From Candidatus Tityobacter terrigena (GTDB lineage Bacteria; Vulcanimicrobiota; Vulcanimicrobiia; Vulcanimicrobiales; Vulcanimicrobiaceae), in contig PMHO01000042.1 in NCBI GenBank assembly GCA_003156715.1, forward strand, positions 87,900 to 151,899: a stretch of DNA of 64,000 bases, read 5' to 3'. The notes under the pieces are model-generated. The model saw only the letters and a list, made by a program, of their open reading frames with translations, searched no databases and had not been told where the DNA came from. Within the stretch, counting starts at the first letter, position 1, and each line of letters begins with the position of its first letter. The translations under genes were made by a program, and so were the position numbers. Of this stretch, positions 1 to 9,303 are shown piece after piece.

Positions 1-239
1 TCGTCGACCCCATACGCCGGCCGGTAGCCGGCGACGTGCGTGATACCCTGGGGGCCGACGCCGGCCGGTGAGGCCGCGTCAGGCACGAACACTTGCGGGT
101 CGAGCAGATTCGCCTGCTTCGTTTCAAGTGAGAAAAATGCGGCATGTATCAGGAAGCCGTAGACCTTTGCGGTCTGCGCGCCTGCGCCGCTCAGGGTCAG
201 CGCGAAAAGCGTCAAGGCAAAACTCATCGTGCGTCGCAT
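1..239 (-). CDS. Secreted protein of unknown function (3' part outside window)
   Basis: Reading leftward from an ATG at 239, the frame is open to the window edge (79 codons visible). It starts with a typical Sec signal peptide: MRRT, then a hydrophobic stretch FALTLFALTLSGAGA, with a likely cut after AGA or AQT. The mature part begins near KVYGFLIHAAFFSLETKQ and continues with a proline/glycine-rich stretch. I do not recognise the family from this fragment. The 70 bases between this start and the ClC stop at 310 hold nothing else that I can see. Confidence 0.55.
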   Translation of the reverse strand, partial: MRRTMSFALTLFALTLSGAGAQTAKVYGFLIHAAFFSLETKQANLLDPQVFVPDAASPAGVGPQGITHVAGYRPAYGVD

Positions 240-309
240 GGCTCGGATCCTCAACGGCACGCCGTCGGTACCGTCGGGCCGGCCGACGTCCGATTCGTGC
301 TCTATCAGT

Positions 310-2079
310 TTATAAGTTTGTTTCGCTGCGGTACGCATTAAGCACATCCCGTCGAGTGACGATTCCAACAAGTGCCCCTGTGTCCGGATCGACGACCGGA
401 AGCAACGGCGTCTGGGGGTTTGCCATGGAGATTGCCGCCTGTTCTAACGTGTCGGTCGACACAAGAGTCGCCCCTGGAAACCGCATAATCTGCTCGATCC
501 GAGTGTCGCCGTTTGGCTGTTCTGCGAGACTCGCTGCGATCTGCGCCACCGTCACCATGCCGACGAACCGCGAGCCGTCCACGACGGGTACCGCGAGCTC
601 ATCGGCTCCTCCAAGCCGCTTCGCGACATTCCGAACGGTCTCGCCGCACTTCGCAACGACGGGAGCCTCTCGCTCGACCGCGCTGACGCGAACGCGAGTG
701 AAGAATCCAGGGTTACGCGCCCGCATCCAATCGATCCCTTGCCGGACGAGTTTCATCTCATAAATTGTGTAGCCGAGTAGTCTTCGCCCCAACAGCGCGG
801 CTATCACCGTACTGATCATCAGTGGCAGGATGATGGTATAGTCGTCCGACATTTCGAAAACGATCATGATCGCCGTAATCGGCGCCTCGGCAGCGGCTGC
901 GAACACAGCGGCCATCGCAACGAGTCCGTAGGCCGCGGACGTCGCGGTCCAACTCGGAAACGCCGCGTGTGCGATGCTTCCAAATGCATCGCCCAGCATG
1001 GCACCCGTGTAGAGCGACGGCGCAAATATGCCGCCGCTGCCTCCTGCGCCCAAAGTAAGCGACGTCGCAAGCGGTTTCAGGGTCGCGAGCGTCAACGCGT
1101 GAAGCGGGGGGACGTGTTGCGAAAGGACTGCGTCGATGTCGGCGTAACCCACGCCGAAAATTTGCGGGTACTTCATGCCGATAATGCCGACGACGCCGAA
1201 GCCGGCGCCGGCTTTCACCCAGAAAGGCGCGCGCCACGCATCGAAGCGGTCTTCGAAAAAGTACAGCATCTTGACGAAGCCCGCAGCCCACAAGGCCGCG
1301 ACGACGCCAAGCAGAACGTACAGTCCAAGCTCGGCCGGGGAGACAAGATAGAACGCCGAGGCAGTGAACGAGGGATGGTTGCCAAAAAAGGACCGGCCGA
1401 TCAGGGCGGACACAACGCCGGCAACAACGATCGTCGCAAATGACCGCGGCTCGAAGTTTCCAAGAATAACCTCGGCGGCAAAAAAGACGCCGCCGATCGG
1501 CGCATTGAACGTCGCGGCGATTCCGCCGGCCGCCCCACAGGCAACAAGCGTTTTGACGATCGGTGGAGGCGCTCGAACGACCTGGCCGAGGACCGACCCG
1601 ATGGCCGAACCGATCTGAACGATGGGCCCCTCTCGCCCGCAGCTTCCGCCGAAGCCGATACATGTGGCCGATGCGAAGCTCTTGACGGCAATGATCCGCG
1701 GCCGTATGATGCCGCCGCGCAATGCAACGGCAGCCATGACCTCGGGCACGCCGTGTCCCTTGGCTTCCTTTGCAAAACGATTGACGACAAAGCTCGTTAT
1801 GATACCTCCAACGATCAGTACCGGTACAACTTGCGCGCGGCCTAGGAAGCCTAGGGCGGGCGCGAGCGCGTCCATCGCAAGGTACGTCTCGCCGCTGATC
1901 AGCTGGCGAAATCCAACAGCACCCAGCCCGGCGCCGAGGCCAACCATAATCGCAGCCAAAAGCAAAAACGTGCTTTGCGTCAGCGAGAACCGGCCGCACT
2001 CAACACGATAACCACGAGGGGTTTCGACGAAGCGTACGTACGGGCGAGACATCCTGAGCGGATCGGCGCTAGCCGCCAT
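310..2079 (-). CDS. ClC-family chloride channel/antiporter with C-terminal CBS pair
   Basis: Voltage-gated chloride channel family membrane protein (589 aa), probably an anion channel or Cl-/H+ antiporter. Signatures in order: a GSCGREGP selectivity-filter motif near residues 145-152 (the gating-glutamate region in ClC antiporters), GGSGGIFAPSL in the second half, many hydrophobic helices, then two CBS repeats in the last ~120 residues that in this family sense nucleotides. A longer frame opens at a TTG at 2160. I chose the ATG at 2079 because AAAGGTG lies five bases upstream and conserved membrane sequence starts soon after. It follows the nine-gene operon on the same strand after a ~118-base gap and may be a separate unit. 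Confidence 0.9.
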   Translation of the reverse strand: MAASADPLRMSRPYVRFVETPRGYRVECGRFSLTQSTFLLLAAIMVGLGAGLGAVGFRQLISGETYLAMDALAPALGFLGRAQVVPVLIVGGIITSFVVNRFAKEAKGHGVPEVMAAVALRGGIIRPRIIAVKSFASATCIGFGGSCGREGPIVQIGSAIGSVLGQVVRAPPPIVKTLVACGAAGGIAATFNAPIGGVFFAAEVILGNFEPRSFATIVVAGVVSALIGRSFFGNHPSFTASAFYLVSPAELGLYVLLGVVAALWAAGFVKMLYFFEDRFDAWRAPFWVKAGAGFGVVGIIGMKYPQIFGVGYADIDAVLSQHVPPLHALTLATLKPLATSLTLGAGGSGGIFAPSLYTGAMLGDAFGSIAHAAFPSWTATSAAYGLVAMAAVFAAAAEAPITAIMIVFEMSDDYTIILPLMISTVIAALLGRRLLGYTIYEMKLVRQGIDWMRARNPGFFTRVRVSAVEREAPVVAKCGETVRNVAKRLGGADELAVPVVDGSRFVGMVTVAQIAASLAEQPNGDTRIEQIMRFPGATLVSTDTLEQAAISMANPQTPLLPVVDPDTGALVGIVTRRDVLNAYRSETNL

Positions 2080-2196
2080 CACGACACCTTTCGCGCAAGC
2101 TTGTACACGCCCCGCTCTCGCTTTCCCTCTGGGGCTGTCGGTAAGTATGGCAGTCGCCAATAGAATGCAATTGCTCGCGCGCCTGCAACTCGTGAA

Positions 2197-3273
2197 TCAG
2201 CCCTTGGCGCTACGTTCCGATGCGGCGGTCAATGCTTCGGTTACGGCGAACTCCAGCTCGTAATCGCGCGTCTCGCCCGGTTCGAGAAAAGGCAGGCTTC
2301 CATGCTCGCGTGCAAAGGTTCGGCCCTCGATCGCAGCGCAGTTAGCCGGCTCCATCGCCATCACATAGGTCTTTACGCCCAGCATGCGCCACGTCATAAG
2401 GGCCGGCAACTGGTCGGGGCGAAAGCGAACGGCCAAAGCCACTCCTCGGCCACCGAGGAGCCGCGGGTTCGACACGATCGCGCGCGCCCAACCGTCCTCG
2501 CCCGCGCAAGGCTCGTGAATGAATACCTGCTCCTTGAAGCCGCTCTGCGGCTGGCCGCCCCGGTTCCACACAGCGAGTGCCGCGCGCGCCTCTGCGTCGC
2601 GGGGGCGTACGGCGAGATGCGTTACCGAGAGTTCGGTCTCCACGTCGAGAAGTGGAAAACCGGCATTGCAGTGGTAGAGCAGCATGTGCGGAGTGCTTTC
2701 CCCACCCTCATTCGTAACGCGATCGTGAAGGCGCAGCGTGGTCCCACCGAGTTCCGCGCGCCACGTGCGCTCCAATCTCAGTGCGGCACCGAACATGCGC
2801 GCTTCGCGCACCGTCCCGGTAATCTCGAATGTGCAGTCGTCCTCACCCCATAGCGCTCGATGCGTGACCGACTGCGCTGGTGCATGATTGATGTAGCCGT
2901 GCTCCTGCCAAGCTCCATCGACGTCGCTGCCTGCAGGACCAAACGCCTGCAGACCACACGTCGTCATCAACCCCCCGAAAAAATTTCGTTCGAATGCGTT
3001 GATGCCTAGGCTCGAATACGCCGGGTGGGCGAGACCACCCGGGCCACGCCACGTCAGTGGAATGCCCCGATAGGTGGCGCTCACTACATCCAACGCACGA
3101 TCCGCGACGATTTCGACTTCTAAACCCCCTCCAGTGCGTAACAAAAACCCAGACGTCCCGCGCGCACGACCTTCGTCATACAGGATGGGCGTAATTCCGC
3201 CCAGCTGCGGTGCGTCGCCGATACGAATTTCGAGGGCGTGACGGTCATAATGCCGGCCGAAGATCTCCGGCAC
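2197..3273 (-). CDS. DUF4432 aldose-1-epimerase-like protein
   Basis: A 358-residue galactose-mutarotase-fold protein of the DUF4432 type (supersandwich sugar-binding enzyme). The family is inferred to interconvert sugar anomers or act on an unusual sugar; the true substrate is unknown. Supporting sequence: EVEIVADRALDVVSATYRGIPL near the N-terminus, NFFGGLMTTCGL, the EHGYINHAP segment and a late HLAVRPRD/FRPDQLPALMTWR core. I use the GTG at 3273: it overlaps the upstream TAG stop by one base and has GGGAG five bases before it. A GTG at 3303 would add ten residues inside the upstream gene. Last gene of the coupled operon. Confidence 0.8.
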   Translation of the reverse strand: MPEIFGRHYDRHALEIRIGDAPQLGGITPILYDEGRARGTSGFLLRTGGGLEVEIVADRALDVVSATYRGIPLTWRGPGGLAHPAYSSLGINAFERNFFGGLMTTCGLQAFGPAGSDVDGAWQEHGYINHAPAQSVTHRALWGEDDCTFEITGTVREARMFGAALRLERTWRAELGGTTLRLHDRVTNEGGESTPHMLLYHCNAGFPLLDVETELSVTHLAVRPRDAEARAALAVWNRGGQPQSGFKEQVFIHEPCAGEDGWARAIVSNPRLLGGRGVALAVRFRPDQLPALMTWRMLGVKTYVMAMEPANCAAIEGRTFAREHGSLPFLEPGETRDYELEFAVTEALTAASERSAKG

Positions 3274-3944
3274 TAAAACTCCCACAGCATGGCGCGTGTC
3301 CACGCGCCGCTTGTGCCCAGCAGTTTCACGGGCGCGGCCACGAAGAGCCGCTCCTTTTCGTCCATGACTTCGTCAGGGAAATACAATTCTTCCACGATGA
3401 ACTTGCCGTTCCCGAGCATCGTCCTATGAGGCGGCCCGGCTTTGCCCGGATCGTTATAGCCTCCAAGACTCACGGCGTCGATGCCGACGCCTTTAACGCC
3501 CCGGCCGACCAGGTACTGCGCCGCTTCGCCACTCAAATAGACATATTCCGTGAGGAACTCTTTGGTGTTAGCGCGCTTATGGCCCCAACCGGTGTTCAGT
3601 AGCACGATATCGCCGCTCGCGAGGCGCTTGGAAAGACGCTCGACCTCCTCCCGCTCGATCGCAGAGCCCGGTTTCTTGCCCCGTAGATCAAGCATCGTCG
3701 CCCGACCGATGTAGTTCTCCAGCGGCACCTGATCGATTGTCGCACCGTCGGCAAAAAAATGGTACGGTGCATCGCAGTGAGTCCCCGTGTGGGTACTCAG
3801 CTCGACGATCTCTTTGTTTACGCCTTGCACGGCAAGCATATAAAAGAGCCGAACCTGCGCGGGGCGCGGGTTCTTGTCCGGGTACTGCGGGCAGTTAGTG
3901 AACACCGGCTGGCTCAGGTCGTAAATCCGCGTTGGCAGCATCAT
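3273..3944 (-). CDS. Cyclase-family metal-dependent hydrolase (kynurenine formamidase-like)
   Basis: A 223-residue member of the cyclase/kynurenine formamidase fold (PF04199). The family signature HTGTHCDAPYHF lies about residues 51-62 and supplies metal and catalytic ligands; DIVLLNTGWG and GVGIDAVSLGG match later conserved blocks. Members hydrolyse amides, esters or lactones, so in this operon it could open a lactone or cleave a diketo acid; that role is inference. Start is the ATG at 3944, which overlaps the upstream TGA (ATGA) with GGGAGAAGAG ahead of it. A GTG further upstream lies inside the previous gene. Confidence 0.85.
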   Translation of the reverse strand: MMLPTRIYDLSQPVFTNCPQYPDKNPRPAQVRLFYMLAVQGVNKEIVELSTHTGTHCDAPYHFFADGATIDQVPLENYIGRATMLDLRGKKPGSAIEREEVERLSKRLASGDIVLLNTGWGHKRANTKEFLTEYVYLSGEAAQYLVGRGVKGVGIDAVSLGGYNDPGKAGPPHRTMLGNGKFIVEELYFPDEVMDEKERLFVAAPVKLLGTSGAWTRAMLWEF

Positions 3945-4798
3945 TCGGCGCTCTTCTCCCACATGCTCGCGAATGTACTGAAATTTTTCTCAATGACAGC
4001 GTCCAGGTCCGAGCGCCAGATGGAGCCGGGCAGCGACTCGCCCGAGAAAATCTCCAAGACATACGGCCCCGCGTAGCCAGTTTGGCGAATCGTACGCACA
4101 ATTGCCGCGTTGTCGATTTCCCCGTCGCCTAGGCTGATCCGATCGGCGCCGGAGCGCGGTCGGTGCCAGTCGCTCACCTGCACCACAAAGATCCGGTCGC
4201 CACATGCGCGGATCACCTCGTGCAGCGCCGGCGTTTGAAAGATGTTCCACGTGTCCACGCACAAGCCGAGCGCCTCATGCCCGATACGGTCTACGAGCTC
4301 GAGCGCCTGATCAAGCCCCCATAGCGCGGTATCGGTATTGAAAAGGACCGGGTTGAGCGGTTCGTAGGCAATCCGCATCCTTCGCTTTGCTGCAAACTGC
4401 GCTAGGTCCGCAAGTGCCGTCAGCGCTTTCGCGTACACTGCCGCAGTGTCGCCACCGGGCGCGGCGCCGGTAATGACGACGAAGGGCGTTTGTTCGGGCA
4501 CATGCGGCGCCACGCGCTCGATCGCCGCCTTGATGTGCCGCACCCGATCCTCGGCGGCCGTAGGCTGACCGGCCAAGCTATCAGGGAAGAGCGAGTGCAC
4601 CTCCGATTGCACCGAGCTCACGGTCAGACCCGCAGTCGCAATCGCTCCAAGCTGGACCGCGTCATCATCCTTGTTCAGTTTGAACGTGCAAACCTCGATT
4701 GCCGGAACGCCATGTGCGGCGTAGCGCTCCACGTCGCGCTCGAACGACCACGGCCACGTGGTAAACTGGCTGACGCCGAACGGAAGCGACGACCTCAT
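3941..4798 (-). CDS. Sugar phosphate isomerase/epimerase (xylose isomerase-like TIM barrel)
   Basis: A 285-residue AP-endonuclease-2/xylose-isomerase-like TIM barrel protein. Visible barrel features: GVPAIEVCTFKLN, PFVVITGAAPGGD, RIAYEPLNPVLFNTD (metal-binding Glu strand), GLCVDTWNIF (metal Asp), VQVSDWHRPR and GPYVLEIFSGE (final metal Glu). Families of this kind isomerise or epimerise free sugars or keto-sugars. The start is the ATG at 4798, which shares a base with the preceding TGA and has GGCGGAG close upstream; an upstream TTG gives only an extension without similarity. Translationally coupled on both sides. Confidence 0.85.
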   Translation of the reverse strand: MRSSLPFGVSQFTTWPWSFERDVERYAAHGVPAIEVCTFKLNKDDDAVQLGAIATAGLTVSSVQSEVHSLFPDSLAGQPTAAEDRVRHIKAAIERVAPHVPEQTPFVVITGAAPGGDTAAVYAKALTALADLAQFAAKRRMRIAYEPLNPVLFNTDTALWGLDQALELVDRIGHEALGLCVDTWNIFQTPALHEVIRACGDRIFVVQVSDWHRPRSGADRISLGDGEIDNAAIVRTIRQTGYAGPYVLEIFSGESLPGSIWRSDLDAVIEKNFSTFASMWEKSAE

Positions 4799-7227
4799 CA
4801 CTCCGCCTGCCGGAGCTCGAGAACGCAAAATCCTTTACGATCGAGCTGCACTGCCAGTCCATTCTGGAAATCGCGAGCGTCGTGCATGTGGCTCTCGACC
4901 CACTCCGGTCGCACGCTGCTGTATTCCCTCACCGCGTACATCGCCCCGGCCGGAACCTCCAAGTACACCGCCGTCGTTACCGTACGCACCATCGTGTTGC
5001 CGACGAAGAGCGTGATCTGATTGCCTTTGCGCATAGCCATTGCTACCGTAGAATCGTCGCTGCAGCGCACCTGCGGCGATATGTCCTCGTCGTACAGCTC
5101 GTCCTTCGTGATGCCTTCAAAAGCGAAGTTCGTATAGATCGTCAGATCGGGGACGCGAGCAACGAACCATGTCGCACTCTCTCCCGCGAGCGGCAAGTTC
5201 CGTACGCCCATCCATTTCCAGTCCGGCGCCGGCTGCGGCTCAAGCCTCGGAGTGTCGCCCGCAAGGTCCAACCCGGCCGCACCTTCGATCGCCGCCCACA
5301 CATATCGTGGCGGAAACCACGGCGAGAGCATCATCCCTTGGTTCGCCAGCGACTCGCCGTGCAACCACTCCGAAAACTGCCCCGGCACCGTGTTATTGCG
5401 CAGCGGATCGATCGAATAGTGTCGGAAGCCGGCCGCGAGCGCATAAGCCATGAACTCCGGATTGAAGCGAGCTGCGGCAAAGATGTACCAAAATGTGACG
5501 CCCACCCAAATGCCACCCAGTAGACCGTAGCCGTGCGTCGGCCCGTAGTTGATCGCATTGCGCGGCACGGTACGAATGCCGGCCTCGCTCCAAAATTCCG
5601 GCGCAGACAAACGGCTAATGATGTGCGCCGCGGTCCGTTCATCTGCGACACCGAACATCACCGGGAAGACCAGATCGGATGTGACGTCGGTACGGGCATG
5701 ACCATCCGTATCGATATTCAGATAGTAGAGGCCGGTCGATTTGTCGAACAAGTGCTCGTTGATCGCCACGCGAAGCTCGTCGGCGTGAACCTGAAATGCC
5801 GCACGGTCTTCGTCTTTCTTGAGAACGCGCGCCATCTGCGCGAGCGTCTTCAGCGCGGCGTAGCACTCGGAATTCACTTCCGTGGTAGCGCCGGAAAGCG
5901 TATAGTTGGAGATCACGTTGCGCCAGCCAATGATGCCGTAGTCAGAGGTTCCGGTCGAGCTGCACCACACTAGCCCCTTCTTATTGCGCTGCGCAAGAAT
6001 GTAATTCGCGGCCTTTCGCGCATAGGGGTAGACATTTTCGAGAAAGGCCGCATCCCCGGTCGCACCGTAATGATGCCAAAGTGCGAGAATTAAGAGCGGT
6101 GTATTGTCGTTAATATTGAGGCCGTAGTCCTCGCTCTTGCCGTTGCGAACATCGTAGTATTCGACTACCATGCCGGTTTTCTCCAGATGCTTCACGTACC
6201 ACAGGAGCGATGCACGGGAGAATTCCGGCGTGATGTAATCCGAGCCAAAGGCAAACCATGCGGTGTCGCGCGCGACACTATTGTTGGATCGTGTCGGGTC
6301 GTTAACGAAGCACCAACCCGTATCGGCGAGTGTCTGCGTCCGCAGCATGTTAGCTTTCGCCCACAGGACGCCGCGGTTCACCTCCTGATCGGGCGTCAAC
6401 AACACCGCGCGCCCTAGGATCTCGTGGTAATACGCACGCGTTGCTTGCAACGCCTGCGCCGGCTTGGGGCAGCGCGCGTAGGTGCGCAGAGCCGCGGCGC
6501 GTCCCTTCACCGAAAATGAGAGTGTGAAGGAAAAGGATACTCTCTCGCCCGGCTTCAGTCGGTGGCGCAGGTGTAGCATACCCAGCGGATCGCCCGCACG
6601 CGCCAACGTCGTGTTGCTTAGGCTCCCCGGGAAGGAGGCTCGGCTCGGCTTTCCGATATCTCTCGTCGTTTCGTAACTGGCGGGTTTCTTGGAGCAGCCG
6701 AAGAGCCGGACCCATTGCGGGTTCGAGGTGTTCCAGGCCACAAGTGCACGCTGCGCCGAGCTATAGGCCGTCGCCACGCCATGCGCCGTTTCGCCCCTCA
6801 GCTGTGCGGCCGCGAAGGTGCTGACGAGTTGCTCCTTGCCGGTCGGATTAGTCAACGTCACCGTATAGTACGCTGCCGGAGGATCTACGCGGTCGCCGTG
6901 CGGCTTGCCGCTAAGCAGAAAGATGTCTTCATGAACTTCGACGCCGCTGGATAGCTCGAAGAGGTGTTCCTGGTGCTCCGGATGGATCATAAACGTGCCC
7001 GGGTATGGAGTGAGCGCGATGCCGCTGCGCTCATCGAAGTGGTGCAGCACCACGCCGCCCACGAGCGCCTTCCCCGCGTCGACCGAGTAGAATTTCTCGA
7101 TCGCGCCGGTCGCCTTAATTACCAGCGTCGCTTTCGGCGAGCCGAAGGTGCTGCCGGCGGCCATCTGGTCATCCGAAACTTCGTAAGTCGAAATGCGTTC
7201 ACCCGAACCAGATATCTTTGCGATCAC
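4798..7227 (-). CDS. Large (alpha/alpha)6-barrel glycoside hydrolase-like protein
   Basis: An 809-residue cytoplasmic-looking protein (no signal peptide): an N-terminal beta-sandwich (to ~residue 270), then an alpha/alpha toroid and a small C-terminal beta domain. Toroid signatures resemble glycogen-debranching/GH63-type enzymes: GVLWAKANMLRTQT, NNSVARDTAWFAFGSDY, NDNTPLLILALWHHY and TTEVNSECYAALKTLAQMA, where Asp and Glu residues would serve as acid and base. I cannot fix the GH family. The frame stays open to 7638, but those residues are antisense to the SDR gene. The GTG at 7227 overlaps the SDR stop (GTGA) and has GGAAG upstream. Presumably releases the sugar that the operon oxidises. Confidence 0.75.
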   Translation of the reverse strand: MIAKISGSGERISTYEVSDDQMAAGSTFGSPKATLVIKATGAIEKFYSVDAGKALVGGVVLHHFDERSGIALTPYPGTFMIHPEHQEHLFELSSGVEVHEDIFLLSGKPHGDRVDPPAAYYTVTLTNPTGKEQLVSTFAAAQLRGETAHGVATAYSSAQRALVAWNTSNPQWVRLFGCSKKPASYETTRDIGKPSRASFPGSLSNTTLARAGDPLGMLHLRHRLKPGERVSFSFTLSFSVKGRAAALRTYARCPKPAQALQATRAYYHEILGRAVLLTPDQEVNRGVLWAKANMLRTQTLADTGWCFVNDPTRSNNSVARDTAWFAFGSDYITPEFSRASLLWYVKHLEKTGMVVEYYDVRNGKSEDYGLNINDNTPLLILALWHHYGATGDAAFLENVYPYARKAANYILAQRNKKGLVWCSSTGTSDYGIIGWRNVISNYTLSGATTEVNSECYAALKTLAQMARVLKKDEDRAAFQVHADELRVAINEHLFDKSTGLYYLNIDTDGHARTDVTSDLVFPVMFGVADERTAAHIISRLSAPEFWSEAGIRTVPRNAINYGPTHGYGLLGGIWVGVTFWYIFAAARFNPEFMAYALAAGFRHYSIDPLRNNTVPGQFSEWLHGESLANQGMMLSPWFPPRYVWAAIEGAAGLDLAGDTPRLEPQPAPDWKWMGVRNLPLAGESATWFVARVPDLTIYTNFAFEGITKDELYDEDISPQVRCSDDSTVAMAMRKGNQITLFVGNTMVRTVTTAVYLEVPAGAMYAVREYSSVRPEWVESHMHDARDFQNGLAVQLDRKGFCVLELRQAE

Positions 7228-7991
7228 AGGCTTCCGGACTTCTGCATCATGCCGCCGTCGATCACATAGGATGAGGCAGTGATGTACGCCGCGTCCTCTG
7301 ATGCAAGGAACGTGCAGAGCGCGGCGATCTCCTCGGGCTTCGCCATACGACGCATTGGAATCTCGGAGAGCAATGCGTCGTATTTGCGCTTGTCTTTCTT
7401 CAGTGCGGCGTCCATCGGCGTGTCGACCGCCCCCGGGCACACGTCGTTGACGGTAATTCCATGCGGGGCGAGCTCGACGGCAATCGTGCGCATCAACATA
7501 CGCACTCCGCCCTTCGACGCACAGTACGACGCGTTGGTTGGCATCGTTAGATCTTCGTGGACCGAGGAAATATTGACGATCCGGCCGCCACGTTTCTGTT
7601 TCACCATCTGTTGCGCCGCCGCTTGTGAGCAGAGCCAAACGCCCGTGAGGTTGATTTCGATGACCTTTCGATACAAATCGAACGGAGTCTCCAGAAACGG
7701 CGTCCGGTGTTCGATGCCGGCGTTGTTCACAAGGATATCGACACCGCCAAAGTGCTTGACGGTTTGCGCGAGCAGCGCCTCGACTTCGTCGGGCTTCGAG
7801 ACGTCAGCTGCAAAGGCGGCCGCATTGCCGCCGAAATTCTCAATCTGTTCGACCAAAGCGCTCGCCGGAGCTACGTCGCCGAAGTAATCGATCATCACAC
7901 GCGCCCCCTCGCGCGCCATTGCAAGCGCGATGGCCTTGCCGATACCGCTGTCACCGCCGGTGACGACCGCGACTTTATCTGCTAGACGCAT
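7224..7991 (-). CDS. Short-chain dehydrogenase/reductase (glucose 1-dehydrogenase-like)
   Basis: A 255-residue classical SDR. The Rossmann motif TGGDSGIG is near the N-terminus, followed by NNAG, the catalytic Ser in VNISSV and the YCASKGG active-site motif, then a PG motif in NDVCPGAVDTP. The sequence is closest in style to glucose/galactose 1-dehydrogenases and 3-oxoacyl-ACP reductase-like sugar dehydrogenases; substrate not determinable. The ATG at 7991 has GAGGA nine bases upstream; this start lies inside the 3' end of the NDH-2 gene (17-base overlap). Likely oxidises the free sugar in this operon. Confidence 0.88.
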   Translation of the reverse strand: MRLADKVAVVTGGDSGIGKAIALAMAREGARVMIDYFGDVAPASALVEQIENFGGNAAAFAADVSKPDEVEALLAQTVKHFGGVDILVNNAGIEHRTPFLETPFDLYRKVIEINLTGVWLCSQAAAQQMVKQKRGGRIVNISSVHEDLTMPTNASYCASKGGVRMLMRTIAVELAPHGITVNDVCPGAVDTPMDAALKKDKRKYDALLSEIPMRRMAKPEEIAALCTFLASEDAAYITASSYVIDGGMMQKSGSL

Positions 7992-9303
7992 GAATATCCT
8001 CAAATGACGACTCGCCTTTATCGACTAGCGGCAGACGCGCCGTCTCCGGCGGGAACGCGAGTGCGAGCGTCCAGTCGAGCGCCACCCGCGTCCGCCGATT
8101 CCAGCCTGGTAAGCGTCCGAGATAATAGGTGCGCCACGCAAACCAAGCGAGCGCTCCAGTGAGCATGCGTCCTCCCGGCAGCTCGACGACAGCGTTGCGG
8201 TGTCCGAGCGACGCCATTTGGCCGAGCTCGCTATAGCGGAAGTTCTTCGTCGGTTTGCCGCCCAGTCTGGCTCGAATGTTCGCCGCCAGCAGCTTGCCTT
8301 CGCGAATCGCGTTCTGTGCAAGCGGCGCATACGTTCCGCCCTGCGGGCGCGGAACCGCGGCGCAATCGCCCACGGCCCACACGTGTGGCGTGCCGGCGAC
8401 GGCAAAATCGCCACCGGTCTCAATCGCACCATGCTCGTTCGTCTTGATGCCGAGCTGTTTGGCCAGCGGCGACGGCGCGACGCCCGCTGCCCAGATCACT
8501 GTCGCACTCTCGATACGCTCGCCGTCTTTGAGTTCGACCCCGTGGGGGTCGACTGCATTCACCTCCCGCCCGAGGACCAGTCGCGTCCCTCGTTTGCGCA
8601 ACACGGAGGCGGCGTACTTCCCGAATTTCTCGGGCAAATGCCCGAGCAGCCTGTCGCTCGATTCAACGACAACGACCTCGACGCTCGCTGGATCGATGCC
8701 CGGGTAATAGCGCAAGATGGAATGCAGAAAGGCCTGGAGTTCTCCGGCGAGCTCGACCCCTGTGAAGTTGCCGCCGACGACGACAAACCGCGAGAGCCGA
8801 TCCCGTTCGAGCAGATCGTTGGTCTTTGCCGTCACCTCGAGCGCGCCGATGACCCGGCTGCGCACGATCTCGGCATCGCCGATCGTCTTGAGCGGCACCG
8901 TAAACCTCTCGACCCCGGGCACGCCCATCGTCGAATCCGTCGCGCCCAGCGCGAGGACGAGCTCGTCATACTCGATGAGCCGGACATCGTGCGTTAACGG
9001 GTGCCGCACGCTCACCGTGCGTCGTTCGAGATCGACGCCGATTGCATCTCCCAACTCGAAATGCGAACCGCGCCGCGTGCCGCCGTTGACACGCAATTCG
9101 GCGCGCAAGGGTTGCATAATGTGCTGCAGCTCGATGGATCCGACGGCCGCCTCGGGCAGCATCGGCGTAAAAAGCATGAAATTTTGCCGGCTGACGAGCG
9201 TGATTTCCGCCCGCTCGCCCTTTCTCAGGCTTCGGAGCGCTCGGGCGGCGGCAACGCCCGCAAAGCCACCGCCCACGATTACGATTCGCGCCGGTACGCT
9301 CAT
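7975..9303 (-). CDS. Type II NADH dehydrogenase-like FAD/NAD(P)-dependent oxidoreductase
   Basis: A 442-residue pyridine-nucleotide-disulphide oxidoreductase of the NDH-2 kind. FAD motif IVIVGGGFAGVAAARAL at the N-terminus, NAD motif FVVVGGNFTGVELAGEL at mid-length, the ATVIWAAGV strand and the second FAD motif VWAVGDCAAVP. NDH-2 passes electrons from NADH to quinone without pumping protons. The ATG at 9303 overlaps the preceding TGA (ATGA). Its place directly before the SDR suggests that NADH made by sugar oxidation is reoxidised here; that link is inferred from gene order. Confidence 0.87.
   Translation of the reverse strand: MSVPARIVIVGGGFAGVAAARALRSLRKGERAEITLVSRQNFMLFTPMLPEAAVGSIELQHIMQPLRAELRVNGGTRRGSHFELGDAIGVDLERRTVSVRHPLTHDVRLIEYDELVLALGATDSTMGVPGVERFTVPLKTIGDAEIVRSRVIGALEVTAKTNDLLERDRLSRFVVVGGNFTGVELAGELQAFLHSILRYYPGIDPASVEVVVVESSDRLLGHLPEKFGKYAASVLRKRGTRLVLGREVNAVDPHGVELKDGERIESATVIWAAGVAPSPLAKQLGIKTNEHGAIETGGDFAVAGTPHVWAVGDCAAVPRPQGGTYAPLAQNAIREGKLLAANIRARLGGKPTKNFRYSELGQMASLGHRNAVVELPGGRMLTGALAWFAWRTYYLGRLPGWNRRTRVALDWTLALAFPPETARLPLVDKGESSFEDIHASSR

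Noticed and set aside
758-1999. Long minus-strand frame (413 codons) inside the ClC gene
   Set aside because: Arg-rich translation with no family; it is a frame shadow of the ClC gene, which has clear motifs.
7228-7638. N-terminal extension of the large glycosidase
   Set aside because: This part is out of frame with and fully inside the SDR gene; the GTGA overlap start explains the operon better.
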